Positions 26,054 to 36,150 are shown, numbered from the stretch's first letter. The stretch is DNA of 64,000 nt from Rhizobium leguminosarum (GCF_001652265.1 NZ_LWBS01000187.1:30183-94182), one strand, 5' to 3'. The notes: generated from the sequence alone by a model not told the origin. Translations and numbers: made by a program.

Positions 26054-27691
26054 TTATTGCTGCACGGCGGGCGTCGGCACCGCCTCGATGTTGAAAGCGG
26101 CGGCCATCAGCGCCCTGGTGTAATCGTCCTTCGGCGCGCGGAAGATGTCCGCTGACGGACCCTGCTCCACCACCTTGCCGAAACGCATGACGATGACGTC
26201 GTTGGCGAGCGCCTTCACCACCTTCAGATCGTGGCTGATGAAGAGATAGGCAAGGTCGTGCTTCTTCTGCAGATCGCGCAGGAGATCGACCACCTGGGCC
26301 TGGACGCTCATGTCGAGCGCGGAGGTCGGCTCGTCGAGCATGACGAAGCGCGGCTTCAGCACCATGGCGCGGGCGATGGCAATGCGCTGGCGCTGGCCGC
26401 CGGAGAATTCGTGCGGATAACGCCAGCGGGTCAGCGGATCAAGACCCACCTCCTCCAGCGCCCAGCAGACGCGCTGGTCGCGTTCTTCTGCGGTCAGGGA
26501 GCGTTCATGCACCTTCAGCCCCTCGGCGACGATATCGCCGACCGACATGCGCGGGCTTAGCGATCCATAGGGATCCTGGAAGACCACCTGAAGCTGATTG
26601 CGCAGCGGCCGCATCTCACTGAACGAATAACCGGCTATATCCTTGCCGACAAAGGCGATCCGCCCTTCTGAGGAAATCAGCCGGGTGAGCGCCAGGCCGA
26701 GCGTGGTCTTGCCGGAGCCGGACTCGCCGACGACGCCGAGCGTCTGGCCGGCGCGCAGCGAAAGATCGATGCCGTCGACCGCCTTGACGTGATCGACGAC
26801 GCGACGCATCAGCCCAGCCTTGATCGGGAACCAGACGCGGATATCCGAACCTTCCATCACCATCGGTTTCGACGGATCGGCCAGCGGCGGCTCGCCGCGC
26901 GGTTCGGAGGCTAGAAGGTGCCGGGTATAGTCGTGCTTCGGATTGGCGAAGACGTCCTCGACGGCTCCGGTTTCGACGATCCTGCCCTTGGTCATGACGC
27001 AGACGCGATCGGCGAATTTGCGCACGATGCCGAGATCATGAGTAATGAACAGCATCGACATGCCGTGTACGGCCTTTAACTGCCGGAGCAATTCGAGGAT
27101 CTGCGCCTGTACGGTGACGTCGAGGGCGGTGGTCGGCTCGTCGGCGATCAGCAATTCCGGCCGGTTGGCGAGCGCCATGGCGATCATCACGCGCTGGCGC
27201 TGGCCGCCGGAGAGCTCGTGCGGATAGGCCTTCAACCGCTTCTCCGGCTCGCGGATACCGACCTGGTTCAGCAACTCCAGCACGCGCTGGCGCGCCGACT
27301 GACCGGACATGCCTTGATGCAGGGCGAGGATCTCGGCGATCTGCTTCTCGATCGTATGAAGCGGATTGAGCGAGGTCATCGGCTCCTGGAAGATCATGGT
27401 GATGTCGTTGCCGCGCACTTCACGCAGTTGCCGCTCCGACGCCTTCAGGAGGTCCTTGCCCTTGAACAGGATTTCGCCGGAGGGATGGCTTGCCGAGGGA
27501 TAAGGCAAAAGCCGCAGGATCGAATTGGCCGAGACCGATTTGCCGGAGCCGGATTCGCCGACGAGCGCCACGACCTCGCCTTTGGCGATATCGAAGGAGA
27601 TATGATCGACGGCGAGCGAGGTTTCGTCACCCTGATGAAAGGCAACCGAGAGATCGCGGACGGAAAGCAGCGGTTCTGTCATGTCATTCAT
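26054..27691 (-). CDS. yejF: YejF-type double ABC ATPase of peptide importer
   Basis: Tandem ATPase of an oligopeptide-type importer, 545 residues. Both halves are intact: Walker A GESGSGKS in each (about residues 45 and 320), signatures [12 protein letters not shown] and [12 protein letters not shown], Walker [13 protein letters not shown] and [15 protein letters not shown] at 27691 overlaps the yejE stop by 4 bp. In E. coli, YejABEF imports peptides such as microcin C (family knowledge). Confidence 0.93.
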   Translation of the reverse strand: MNDMTEPLLSVRDLSVAFHQGDETSLAVDHISFDIAKGEVVALVGESGSGKSVSANSILRLLPYPSASHPSGEILFKGKDLLKASERQLREVRGNDITMIFQEPMTSLNPLHTIEKQIAEILALHQGMSGQSARQRVLELLNQVGIREPEKRLKAYPHELSGGQRQRVMIAMALANRPELLIADEPTTALDVTVQAQILELLRQLKAVHGMSMLFITHDLGIVRKFADRVCVMTKGRIVETGAVEDVFANPKHDYTRHLLASEPRGEPPLADPSKPMVMEGSDIRVWFPIKAGLMRRVVDHVKAVDGIDLSLRAGQTLGVVGESGSGKTTLGLALTRLISSEGRIAFVGKDIAGYSFSEMRPLRNQLQVVFQDPYGSLSPRMSVGDIVAEGLKVHERSLTAEERDQRVCWALEEVGLDPLTRWRYPHEFSGGQRQRIAIARAMVLKPRFVMLDEPTSALDMSVQAQVVDLLRDLQKKHDLAYLFISHDLKVVKALANDVIVMRFGKVVEQGPSADIFRAPKDDYTRALMAAAFNIEAVPTPAVQQ

Positions 27692-28836
27692 TGAAACGTC
27701 TTCCTCGGATCGAAGGCATCGCGCACGGCTTCGCCGATGAAGATCAACAGGGAAAGCATGATCGACATGGCGAAGAAGGCCGTCAGGCCGAGCCATGGCG
27801 CCTGCAGATTGGTCTTGCCCTGGGCGATCATCTCACCGAGCGAGGGGGAGCCCGGCGGCATGCCGAAGCCGAGGAAATCGAGCGAGGTCAGCGTCGTGAT
27901 CGAGCCGGAAAGGATGAAGGGCAGGAAGGTCAGCGTCGCGACCATGGCGTTCGGCAGCAGGTGGCGCCACATGATGGTGCGATTGTTGACGCCGAGCGCG
28001 CGGGCGGCGCGGACATATTCGAAATTGCGGGCGCGCAGGAATTCGGCGCGCACGATGCCGACGAAGCCTACCCAGGAGAAGAGCAGCATGATGCCGAGCA
28101 GCACGAAGAAGCCGGGCGGCAGGAGTGCGGCGATGATCAGCAGGATGTAGAGTACCGGCATCGACGACCAGATCTCGATGAAGCGCTGCAGCAGCAGGTC
28201 GGTCCAGCCGCCGAAATAACCCTGCACCGCCCCCGCCGTCACGCCGATAACAGCCGAGCAGATGGTCAGCACCAGGCCGAAGAGCACCGATATGCGGAAA
28301 CCGTAGATGACGCGCGCCAGCACGTCGCGCGCCTGGTCGTCGGTGCCGAGCCAGTTGAGATTGCCGGGGGTGCAATCCGGATCATTCACCCCCTGCGGGT
28401 AGCCGGCGCAGCGTTCCTCCTTCGTCATCAGCCAGAAGGGGGCGGTCGGCGCCGAATGCGGAATGTTGGAGTTGACCGAGCGATAGGAATAGCGGATCGG
28501 CGGCCAGATCATCCAGCCGTTGGCATTGATTTCGTCCGCAATCACCGAAGAACGATAGTCGGTTTCGGCCAGGAAGCCGCCGAACTTCTCCTCGGGATAG
28601 TCGATGAGAACAGGAAAGAGGACCTCGCCCTTGTAGGAGGCGATGATCGGCCGGTCGTTGGCGATGAACTCGGCAAACAGGCTGAGGATAAACAGCAGCA
28701 TGAACAGCCACAGCGACCAGTAACCGCGGCCGTTCGCCCGGAAATTCTGCCAGCGGCGAATGTTGGTCGGCGAGAACAGGCCCTTGCGCGGCGGTTTGAC
28801 GGGTGTCGCGACGGCAGGATTTGCGGCGGCATCCAT
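27688..28836 (-). CDS. yejE: YejE-type permease of peptide importer
   Basis: 382-residue inner-membrane permease. N-terminal segment FSPTNIRRWQNFRANGRGYWSLW is the signature start of YejE/OppC-type proteins; a large periplasmic loop (about 75-165) follows the first helix, then the permease core with EFLRARNFEYVRAARALGV (EAA loop). Start ATG at 28836 after GGAGGG; the upstream reading frame is only yejB in another frame. Overlaps yejB stop as TGATG. Confidence 0.93.
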   Translation of the reverse strand: MDAAANPAVATPVKPPRKGLFSPTNIRRWQNFRANGRGYWSLWLFMLLFILSLFAEFIANDRPIIASYKGEVLFPVLIDYPEEKFGGFLAETDYRSSVIADEINANGWMIWPPIRYSYRSVNSNIPHSAPTAPFWLMTKEERCAGYPQGVNDPDCTPGNLNWLGTDDQARDVLARVIYGFRISVLFGLVLTICSAVIGVTAGAVQGYFGGWTDLLLQRFIEIWSSMPVLYILLIIAALLPPGFFVLLGIMLLFSWVGFVGIVRAEFLRARNFEYVRAARALGVNNRTIMWRHLLPNAMVATLTFLPFILSGSITTLTSLDFLGFGMPPGSPSLGEMIAQGKTNLQAPWLGLTAFFAMSIMLSLLIFIGEAVRDAFDPRKTFQ

Positions 28837-29921
28837 CAGACATCCCTCCGCTCGAAATCGATGCGCGGATCGATCCAGGTGTAGATCAGATCGGAAACCA
28901 GGCTGACGACGAGGCCCAGCAGCGAGAAGATGTAGAGCGTGGCGAAGACGATCGGGTAATCCCGGTTGATGACCGAGAGATAGCCGAGACGACCGAGGCC
29001 ATCGAGCGAGAAGATGTTTTCGATCAGCAGCGAGCCGGTGAAGAAAGCGGAAATGAAGGCGCCGGGAAAACCGGCAATGATGATCAGCATGGCGTTGCGG
29101 AAGACATGGCCGTAGAGCACCTGCCGCTGGTTCAGACCCTTGGCGCGGGCGGTGACGACATATTGCTTCTTGATCTCTTCGATGAAGGAATTCTTGGTCA
29201 AAAGCGTCGTCGTCGCGAAGGCGGATAGGGAAAGCGAGATCAGCGGCAAGGTCAGGTGCCAGAAATAGTCGAGCGGCTTCTGCCACCAGGTAAGCTGGTC
29301 GAAATTGTCGGAGACCAGGCCGCGCAGCGGAAACCAGTCGTAAAAGGAGCCACCGGCGAAAAGCACGATCAGGAGAATGCCGAAGAGGAAGCTCGGGACG
29401 GCATAACCGACGACGATGACGCCCGACGTCCAGACGTCGAAGGTCGATCCGTCCTTGACCGCCTTGCGGATGCCGAGCGGGATGGAGATGGCATAGGAGA
29501 AGATCAGGATCCAGATGCCGAGCGAGATCGACACCGGCAGCTTCTCCTTGATGAGTTCGAGCACGGAGGTGTTGCGGAAGAAGCTCTCGCCGAAATCGAA
29601 GCGGCTGTAATTCCACATCATCTCGCCAAAACGGGTCAGCGGCGGCTTGTCGAAGCCGAACTGCTTTTCGAGCTTGGCGATCAGTTCCGGGTCGAGCCCC
29701 TGGGCACCGCGATATTTCGAGCCTTCATCGCTGCCGCCGCCGAGAAGATCGCCGCCGCCGGACAGGCGCTGGTCGGCACTATCGGCCTGACCGGTCAATT
29801 GGGCGATCACCTGCTCGACGGGACCGCCGGGCGCGAACTGGATGACGATGAAGGAAATCGCCATGATGCCGACGATGGTCGGGATCATTAGAAGCAGGCG
29901 GCGAAGAATATAGGCACCCAT
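28836..29921 (-). CDS. yejB: YejB-type permease of peptide importer
   Basis: 361 residues, OppB/DppB class. Begins MGAYILRRLLLMIPTIVGIM, typical of the family; a loop of about 60 residues (GSKYRGAQGLDPELIAKLEKQFGF) follows; the EAA coupling loop reads KKQYVVTARAKGLNQRQVLY. Forms the channel with YejE. Coupled to yejE by overlap. A 150-bp gap with a small GC hairpin separates it from yejA. Confidence 0.93.
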   Translation of the reverse strand: MGAYILRRLLLMIPTIVGIMAISFIVIQFAPGGPVEQVIAQLTGQADSADQRLSGGGDLLGGGSDEGSKYRGAQGLDPELIAKLEKQFGFDKPPLTRFGEMMWNYSRFDFGESFFRNTSVLELIKEKLPVSISLGIWILIFSYAISIPLGIRKAVKDGSTFDVWTSGVIVVGYAVPSFLFGILLIVLFAGGSFYDWFPLRGLVSDNFDQLTWWQKPLDYFWHLTLPLISLSLSAFATTTLLTKNSFIEEIKKQYVVTARAKGLNQRQVLYGHVFRNAMLIIIAGFPGAFISAFFTGSLLIENIFSLDGLGRLGYLSVINRDYPIVFATLYIFSLLGLVVSLVSDLIYTWIDPRIDFERRDV

Positions 29922-30071
29922 CAGCCTTCAGCCTCCGGGAATGTTTTTCTTGTCTGCCTGCCGTCCAGTCTCATGCCGCTCAATCCGCCAGCCTTCCCTT
30001 GCCGGCCCTGCCGGCTTGTCGTGATTCGCTCGTGCCATTTGGAGCCGAGGGCCCCTGCATTGCAAGCCCGC

Positions 30072-31904
30072 TCATTTTGCCGAGGTCGACCACCAGGCAT
30101 CGGGGAAGCCAAGGCTGTAGGCCGGAAACTCGGCCGGATGCGTGATCGTGTTCCAATAGGTGATGTTATAAGTATCGCGGTAGAACAGCGGGATGACGTA
30201 GTGATTTGCAAGCAAGACGCGATCCATGGCCTTGATTGCTGCGATCTGCTCGTCGCGGTTCGGCGCGAAGATAATCATGCGAATGAGCTCATCAACGGCT
30301 TGATTGGCAATGCCGGCATAATTGCGGGAACCCTGTTGGTTGACCGAACCAGATCCCCAATAGTCGGCTTGTTCGTTGCCCGGATTCATGGTCTCCGCCC
30401 AGACATTCCAGATCATATCGAAGTCAAAGCTGCGCTCGCGATTGACAGACTGCGACGCATCGACTGTCCGGATCCGCGCATCGATGCCGATTTTCCTGAG
30501 ATTGTTGGCATAAGGCACCGCCCAGCGCTCCAGCATGGGGCTTGACAACAGGATCTCGAAACTCATCGGCTGGCCGGTCTTGGTATTGACCATGCGATTG
30601 CCCTTGAGCTCCCAGCCGGCTTCTTTGAAAAGCGCAATCGCCTTGCGGAGATTGTCGCGGCTCTTCTGCGGATCGCCGCCGACAGGATTGCTATAGGGCG
30701 TCGTGAAGACTTCGGGCGGAACCTTATCCTTCATGCCCTGCAGAATTTCCAGCTCTCTACCCTGCGGTAGGCCGGAGGAGGCGAGTTCGGTGTTCCAAAA
30801 ATAGCTGTCGATGCGCTTGTAACTATTAAAGGCCACAGTGCGGTTCAGCTCCTCAAAATCCAGACCATAGTTCAGCGCCTCGCGGACCCTGATGTCCTTG
30901 AAGAGGTCACGTCGCATGTTGGGCACGAGAGCCTGCATGATGCCGGTGGCGCGCAGCGGGTTTGCAACCTCCTCTTTCTTGACACGTCCTTCCTTCACTG
31001 CGGGAAAATCATATCCCGTCGCCCAGCGGGCAGCCGTGGTTTCCTGCCAGTAGTCGCTGTTGCCGGCGCGGAAGGCCTCGAACTCGACATCCCGATCACC
31101 GAAATAGGTGTAGTTGACGTTGCGGAAATTGTTCTGGCCGACATTCACATTGAGGTCCTTGCCCCAGTAGTCGTCACGCAATTCATAGCGGATTGTCGCG
31201 CCGGGCGAGAAGGAAGCAATCTTGTAAGGTCCCGAACCCATCACGGGCTCGAGGGTCGTCTTTGAGATATCGCGTGGCTTGCCGTCCGGTCCCTGCCCCT
31301 CCCACCAATGTTTCGGCACGACCACCAACTGGCCAAGAATATTCGGGAGCTCCCGATTGTTCTTCTCATCGAAGGTGAAGGTGACGTCGCGATCGCCGGT
31401 CTTTTCGGCTTTGACCACGTGGCGGTAATAGTTACCCGTGAGGGGGTTTAATTCCTTCGTCTTATCCAAACTGAAGATGACGTCCTCGGGCCTTACCGGC
31501 TGACCATCCGCCCATTTCGCTTCCTTGCGCAGGCGGAAGGTCGCGCTCGATACGTCGGCGGGAAAAGACAGTCCCTCGGCAAGCAGACCATAGGAGACGA
31601 GGAGCTCGTCGTCGGCGGGCTTCATCAGCGTGTCGTAAACCAGCGTCAAGCCCACTGCCGTCTGACCTTTGGCAAGCAGCGGGTTGAAGGTGTCGAAGGC
31701 GCCGCTTGCGGAGAGGTGCAGGTCTCCGCCTTTCGGTGCATCGGGATTGACGTAGTCGAAATGCGCAAAGCCCGGCTTGTACTTCATCTCGCTGATGACC
31801 GAGCTCCCGATCTGAAAGGGCTGGTCCTGACCCGTTGCCGGCATTGGCACCAGAGCACCCGCAAGCGATAGAAACAAACCGATCTTCGACCACAGAGCCG
31901 CCAT
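30072..31904 (-). CDS. yejA: YejA-type peptide-binding protein
   Basis: Periplasmic extracellular solute-binding protein family 5, 610 residues. Signal peptide about 1-25 (SLAGALVPMPATGQ). Contains the family motif region YVNPDAPKGGDLHLSASGAFDTFNPLL and YDTLMKPADDELL. It delivers ligand to YejBE(F). First gene of the leftward yejABEF run; the promoter must lie between 31905 and the tetR stop at 32018, where no clear motif stands out. Confidence 0.92.
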   Translation of the reverse strand: MAALWSKIGLFLSLAGALVPMPATGQDQPFQIGSSVISEMKYKPGFAHFDYVNPDAPKGGDLHLSASGAFDTFNPLLAKGQTAVGLTLVYDTLMKPADDELLVSYGLLAEGLSFPADVSSATFRLRKEAKWADGQPVRPEDVIFSLDKTKELNPLTGNYYRHVVKAEKTGDRDVTFTFDEKNNRELPNILGQLVVVPKHWWEGQGPDGKPRDISKTTLEPVMGSGPYKIASFSPGATIRYELRDDYWGKDLNVNVGQNNFRNVNYTYFGDRDVEFEAFRAGNSDYWQETTAARWATGYDFPAVKEGRVKKEEVANPLRATGIMQALVPNMRRDLFKDIRVREALNYGLDFEELNRTVAFNSYKRIDSYFWNTELASSGLPQGRELEILQGMKDKVPPEVFTTPYSNPVGGDPQKSRDNLRKAIALFKEAGWELKGNRMVNTKTGQPMSFEILLSSPMLERWAVPYANNLRKIGIDARIRTVDASQSVNRERSFDFDMIWNVWAETMNPGNEQADYWGSGSVNQQGSRNYAGIANQAVDELIRMIIFAPNRDEQIAAIKAMDRVLLANHYVIPLFYRDTYNITYWNTITHPAEFPAYSLGFPDAWWSTSAK

Positions 31905-32017
31905 TCACGCTTTCCCCTGATTATTGGTGGGTTCGACAATACGAAAAATACGGGCGAAAAACAGGAGAGAGTTTGGTTTTTGCCGGGCTCGCCAAATTTT
32001 GACCCATCACGTCCGTG

Positions 32018-32647
32018 TCAAGGCGTCGCCTCTTCGAGCCGCCTTCGCAACATGCGGCGCAACTCTGTTACAAGGCGCGGGTCGCCGGCGCTGTCGGGAT
32101 CATTGGCGGCAGCAACGACGATGCGCAGAAGCTCCAATATGAGGGCCGCAAGCAGATCGACATCGGGCTCCACCGAAGGATCGGCCTTCCTCAGCAAGGC
32201 AATGATGCTTGCCCGCAGTTCGGCGCGCGAGCGCGCCTTGCGTTCCTTGGGAATGTCGCGTCTGGCCGCCAGAACAGGAAACTCCGGGAACTCCTCGATG
32301 AAGCGTCCGAGCCTCGTGAAGACCGCATCGCCGATCTCGGCGGCAGTCCTTCCCGCGGATTCGTCCTCGAGCGCGGCCAATGCCGCATTGAAATGCTGCA
32401 GCCGGTCGATATGCAGCGCCTCGGCGAGAAGGAGCTTCGTCGGAAAGAATTGATAAAGCGAGCCGATCGAGGAACGGGCGGCGGCGGCGATTTCAGTCAT
32501 TGTCGCGGCGTCATAGCCTTTTTCAAGAAAGACCGCGGCGGCGGCTTCGAGCAGTGTGGCGACCCGCTCATGGCCGCGCTGGCGTTTCGGGATACGGGTC
32601 TGCGGTTCGGGGCTTGATTTTTGTGAGGCGTCCCTCATATTTGTCAT
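32018..32647 (-). CDS. TetR-family transcriptional regulator
   Basis: 209 residues from the ATG at 32647. HTH in residues about 25-70 (RVATLLEAAAAVFLEKGYDAATMTEIAAAARSSIGSLYQFF written as two parts: helix-turn-helix MTEIAAAARSSIGSLYQFF and the preceding helix). C-terminal ligand domain helical. A second ATG at 32638 is possible. The first codons overlap one of two operator repeats, so the start is uncertain. Divergent from the YecD-like gene, its probable target. Confidence 0.88.
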   Translation of the reverse strand: MTNMRDASQKSSPEPQTRIPKRQRGHERVATLLEAAAAVFLEKGYDAATMTEIAAAARSSIGSLYQFFPTKLLLAEALHIDRLQHFNAALAALEDESAGRTAAEIGDAVFTRLGRFIEEFPEFPVLAARRDIPKERKARSRAELRASIIALLRKADPSVEPDVDLLAALILELLRIVVAAANDPDSAGDPRLVTELRRMLRRRLEEATP

Positions 32648-32668
32648 TGTGAGGATACCCTCATATTT
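32621..32668. promoter_or_regulatory. Tandem TetR-type operator
   Basis: Two 22-bp copies, 32621-32642 and 32647-32668, identical except for 3 central bases: TTGTGAGG-nnn-CCCTCATATTT. Each contains the inverted repeat TGAGG-N4-CCTCA. They start 26 bp apart and span the regulator's start codon and the promoter of the divergent gene. Confidence 0.7.
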
Positions 32669-32681
32669 TTGGAGCCCTTTC

Positions 32682-33254
32682 ATGCCACTTTACGATCCCA
32701 AGACCACCGCGCTCATTTCCATCGATCTGCAAGGCCTTCTCCTTGGCCGGGCGCTGGCGCCCCATTCCGGTCAGCAGGTGGTCGACAACACCGCCGCTAT
32801 CGCCAACAGCTTGAAAGCGGCCGGCGGAACGATCATCCTCGTCACCGTCGGATTCTCCCCGGACTATGCCGATGCTGTCAATCAGCCGGCCGACGAGGTG
32901 CTGCACTTTGCCGAAGGCGGGCTGCCGGCCGAAGCCCTTGCCGCGCCGCCGGAGATTGCGGCCCTTGCCGCCGATGTCCATATCGTCAAGCATCACTGGA
33001 GCGCCTTTTACGGCACCGAGATGGATCTGCAGCTACGCCGCCGCGGCGTCAGGACGGTGATCCTTGCCGGCATCGCCACCAATTTCGGCGTCGAATCGAC
33101 CATACGCGATGCCTTCGCGCATAACTATGCCGTCATCGCCGCCGAGGATGCGATGACCAGCTTTTCGCCTGAGATGCATGATTTTTCCTGCCGGTACATC
33201 CTGCCGCGGCTGGCGCGCATCCGGAAAACCGCGGTGATCGTCACCAATAGCTGA
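32682..33254 (+). CDS. YecD-like isochorismatase-family hydrolase lacking the catalytic Cys
   Basis: 190 residues, cysteine-hydrolase (isochorismatase) fold. Asp of the triad is present (ALISIDLQG, D15) and Lys (VHIVKHHWSAFYGT, near K103), but the nucleophile position reads ATNFGVEST, with Gly (near 136) instead of Cys. E. coli YecD shows the same replacement and the same WxAFYGT and LQLRRRG motifs, so this is a YecD-type protein, not an ordinary amidase. Substrate unknown. ATG at 32682 follows GGAG. Controlled, by inference, by the divergent TetR protein. Confidence 0.85.
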   Translation: MPLYDPKTTALISIDLQGLLLGRALAPHSGQQVVDNTAAIANSLKAAGGTIILVTVGFSPDYADAVNQPADEVLHFAEGGLPAEALAAPPEIAALAADVHIVKHHWSAFYGTEMDLQLRRRGVRTVILAGIATNFGVESTIRDAFAHNYAVIAAEDAMTSFSPEMHDFSCRYILPRLARIRKTAVIVTNS

Positions 33255-33377
33255 GCCGCTGCGGCGATCCGTCACCGCCTTCTTCTCCCACCGCCAGCCA
33301 AAACATCGATTCACCAAAATCGCTTTTCACGATAGGTTCGATCGCAAATCACTTCGGCAGCGGTTCAAGGGAACAGT

Positions 33378-34454
33378 ATGGCTTTCGGCTTCGCTCAGGC
33401 TTTCAGGACATTCGGCAAACTGACGCTTGCCGGCGCAATCGGCGCAAGCCTTGCCGCCGGTGACGTCGGCGCGGAGCAGAAGACGCCGAGCCCGGGCAGT
33501 GCCAAGGGGCAGTTCGGCGCCGTCAGCCTGCCGACGCAGGGACCGGCGCAACCGATCGGCTTTTACGCAAAGGGCTGCATGACGGGTGCGGTGGCGCTGC
33601 CGACCGACGGGCCGAACTGGGAGGCGATGCGGCTTTCGCGCAATCGCCGCTGGGGCAATCCGGCCACGATCGCGCTATTGGAACGATTTTCACAGGACGC
33701 CGCCAGATATGCCGGCTGGCCGGGCATTCTCGTCGGCGACATCGCCCAGCCGCGCGGCGGACCGATGCCCAGCGGTCATGCCTCCCACCAGATCGGCCTC
33801 GACGCCGACGTCTGGCTGACGCCGATGCCGGTGCGGCGCATGACGGCGGAGGAGCGCGAAGATCTTCCCTTCACCTCGATGCTGCAGAAGAACAAGTTTC
33901 TGACGATCGATCCCAAGGTGTGGACGGAATCGCACGCGCGGCTGTTGATGCTGGCCGCGAGCTATCCCCAAGTGGAGCGCATCTTCGTCAATCCGGCGAT
34001 CAAGAAGAAGATGTGCGACACCTGGACCGGCGACCGCACCAATCTCGGCAAGCTCCGGCCGGAATACGGCCACGACTCGCATTTCCACATCCGCATCAAG
34101 TGCCCGCCCGGTGCTGCGGGATGCACACCGCAGGCTGCCGTCGCTGTCGGCGACGGCTGTGACAAGTCGCTCGCCTGGTGGTTCACGCCGGCGCCCTGGG
34201 CACCGCCGAAACCGCCGAAGCCCGGCGCCAAGCCGCCGAAGCCGCCGCGCGAGATGATGGTCTCCGACCTGCCGAAAGCTTGCGCCGCCGTGCTCGATGC
34301 TGCTTCCGTGGCCTCGATGCAGGCCGCCACCTATGGCGGACCTTCCGCCGCAAGCGCGCTGGCCGCCGCTCCGGCCGCAGCGCCCGCCGCCGACGCCGAT
34401 GGCGCTTTACCCGATGTCGGCCCGGTTCCGAACGACAAGCCGACGATACAATGA
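33378..34454 (+). CDS. mepA: Penicillin-insensitive murein endopeptidase MepA
   Basis: Periplasmic zinc endopeptidase that cuts D-Ala-mDAP crosslinks. 358 residues with a signal peptide (about 1-32). Zinc/active-site motifs GGPMPSGHASHQIGLDADVWL written in parts: PSGHASHQIGLDADVW near residue 135 and GHDSHFHIRIKCP near 235. The C-terminus beyond about residue 270 is Pro/Lys then Ala rich. Conserved Cys residues are present (KGCMTG, KKMCDTW, IKCPPGAAGC). Starts a rightward run, with about 120 bp to the hydrolase gene. Confidence 0.93.
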   Translation: MAFGFAQAFRTFGKLTLAGAIGASLAAGDVGAEQKTPSPGSAKGQFGAVSLPTQGPAQPIGFYAKGCMTGAVALPTDGPNWEAMRLSRNRRWGNPATIALLERFSQDAARYAGWPGILVGDIAQPRGGPMPSGHASHQIGLDADVWLTPMPVRRMTAEEREDLPFTSMLQKNKFLTIDPKVWTESHARLLMLAASYPQVERIFVNPAIKKKMCDTWTGDRTNLGKLRPEYGHDSHFHIRIKCPPGAAGCTPQAAVAVGDGCDKSLAWWFTPAPWAPPKPPKPGAKPPKPPREMMVSDLPKACAAVLDAASVASMQAATYGGPSAASALAAAPAAAPAADADGALPDVGPVPNDKPTIQ

Positions 34455-34581
34455 TCGAGGTCCTGGGACCGCGCCCTGAGACCAGACCCGCGGACGGAGA
34501 CCCGGGATGCGCTGTCTTTCAAATCGAAGACTCTTGGTATAAAGCGGTCAAATCGATTGAATTTCTTGGGCGGAGGGGTTG

Positions 34582-34962
34582 ATGGCCGGCGGCAAATGCC
34601 TCGCATTGATTGCGCATGACCAGAAGAAAGACGACATGGCGGATTTCGCCCGCGCCAACAGGGACATTCTATCCCATTGGAAGATCGTCGCCACCGGTAC
34701 CACTGGCGGGCGCGTGCTCGACGCCGCCCCCGATCTCCACGTCACCAGGTTGAAAAGCGGACCGCTCGGCGGCGACCAGCAAATCGGCGCGCTGATTTCG
34801 ACCGGCGAGGTCGATGCCCTGATCTTCTTCGTCGACCCTTTGACGCCGATGCCGCACGATGTCGACGTGAAGGCGCTGATGCGGCTGGCGATCGTTTACG
34901 ATATTCCGATGGCGCTCAACCACGCGACCGCTATAAAACTTCTTCCCACACTCGAAGCCTGA
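34582..34962 (+). CDS. mgsA: Methylglyoxal synthase
   Basis: Turns dihydroxyacetone phosphate into methylglyoxal and phosphate. 126 residues, the expected size. Motifs: [14 protein letters not shown] (His near 12), TGTTGGRV phosphate loop, [11 protein letters not shown] with the catalytic Asp, and [17 protein letters not shown] at 34582 with GGAGGGG upstream; a TTG three bases earlier is less likely. It precedes glk by 17 bp, so both are probably co-transcribed. Confidence 0.94.
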   Translation: MAGGKCLALIAHDQKKDDMADFARANRDILSHWKIVATGTTGGRVLDAAPDLHVTRLKSGPLGGDQQIGALISTGEVDALIFFVDPLTPMPHDVDVKALMRLAIVYDIPMALNHATAIKLLPTLEA

Positions 34963-34979
34963 TCAGCACGGAACCGGCC

Positions 34980-36005
34980 ATGCCAAAACCGAACAACAGC
35001 ACCGCTCCGCTGCCTTTCCCGATCCTGATCGGCGATATCGGCGGCACGAATGCCCGCTTCTCGATCCTCACCGATGCCTATGCCGAGCCGAAGCAGTTCC
35101 CGAACGTGCGCACGGCGGATTTCGCCACGATCGACGAAGCGATCCAGCACGGCGTTCTCGACAAGACCGCCGTGCAGCCGCGCTCGGCGATCCTCGCCGT
35201 CGCCGGCCCGATCAACGATGACGAGATCCCGCTGACCAATTGCGACTGGGTGGTGCGGCCAAAGACGATGATCGAGGGCCTCGGCATGGAGGATGTACTC
35301 GTTGTCAACGATTTCGAGGCGCAGGCGCTGGCAATCGCCGCCCTTTCGGATCAGAACCGCGAACGCATCGGCGACGCCACCGGCGACATGATCGCCTCCC
35401 GCGTCGTGCTCGGACCGGGCACCGGCCTCGGCGTCGGCGGGCTCGTGCATGCCCAGCACAGCTGGATCCCGGTTCCCGGCGAAGGCGGCCATGTCGATCT
35501 CGGGCCGCGCAGCAAGCGCGACTATGAAATCTTCCCGCATATCGAGACGATCGAAGGCCGCGTCTCGGCCGAGCAGATCCTCTGCGGGCGCGGCCTCGTC
35601 AATCTCTACCATGCCATCTGCATTGTCGACGGCATCCAGCCGACGATGAAGGATCCCGCCGACATCACTTCGCACGCGCTTGCCGGCAGCGACAAGGCAG
35701 CCATAGAGACCGTCTCGCTGTTTGCCACCTATCTCGGCCGCGTGGCGGGCGACATGGCGATGGTGTTCATGGCGCGCGGCGGCGTCTATCTCTCCGGCGG
35801 CATCTCGCAGAAGATCATCCCGGCGCTGAAGAAGCCGGAATTCCGCATCGCCTTCGAGGACAAGGCGCCGCATACGGCGCTGCTTCGCACCATCCCGACC
35901 TATGTGGTGACGCATCCGCTGGCAGCGCTTGCCGGGCTGTCCTCCTATGCACGCATGCCGGCGAATTTCGGCGTCTCGACGGAGGGCCGCCGCTGGCGGC
36001 GCTAA
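34980..36005 (+). CDS. glk: Glucokinase
   Basis: Cytosolic glucokinase of the bacterial Glk type (PF02685), 341 residues. Phosphate-1 motif [16 protein letters not shown] at about residue 16, [20 protein letters not shown] and SGRG-like [12 protein letters not shown]. Starts 17 bp after mgsA. The pairing of a methylglyoxal synthase with a sugar kinase fits control of glycolytic flux. Ends in a terminator-like repeat. Confidence 0.95.
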   Translation: MPKPNNSTAPLPFPILIGDIGGTNARFSILTDAYAEPKQFPNVRTADFATIDEAIQHGVLDKTAVQPRSAILAVAGPINDDEIPLTNCDWVVRPKTMIEGLGMEDVLVVNDFEAQALAIAALSDQNRERIGDATGDMIASRVVLGPGTGLGVGGLVHAQHSWIPVPGEGGHVDLGPRSKRDYEIFPHIETIEGRVSAEQILCGRGLVNLYHAICIVDGIQPTMKDPADITSHALAGSDKAAIETVSLFATYLGRVAGDMAMVFMARGGVYLSGGISQKIIPALKKPEFRIAFEDKAPHTALLRTIPTYVVTHPLAALAGLSSYARMPANFGVSTEGRRWRR

Positions 36006-36023
36006 CCCCGACGCAAAGCAAAT

Positions 36024-36063
36024 AGAGCGTCCTTGGCGCGTCCTGGCGGACGCGCGGCGCTCT
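36024..36063 (+). terminator. Hairpin after glk, related to family A repeat tail
   Basis: Two-step stem: agagcg/cgctct outside and gcgcgtcc/ggacgcgc inside, loop tggc. Same layout as the second hairpin of the dispersed family A repeats. 18 bp after the glk stop. Confidence 0.6.
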
Positions 36064-36150
36064 AGCCAAACCAGTCCCAACTCTTTATAGACCCCGGCAA
36101 AAGTGCGCGTCGACTTTGCGGCGCGCTTGATCCGAGACAGGAAACCCTAT

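Noticed and set aside
28836..29616. Long reading frame extending the yejE protein upstream to 29616
   Set aside because: The extension is Arg/His/Leu-rich shadow sequence of yejB in another frame; the YejE signature begins right after the ATG at 28836.
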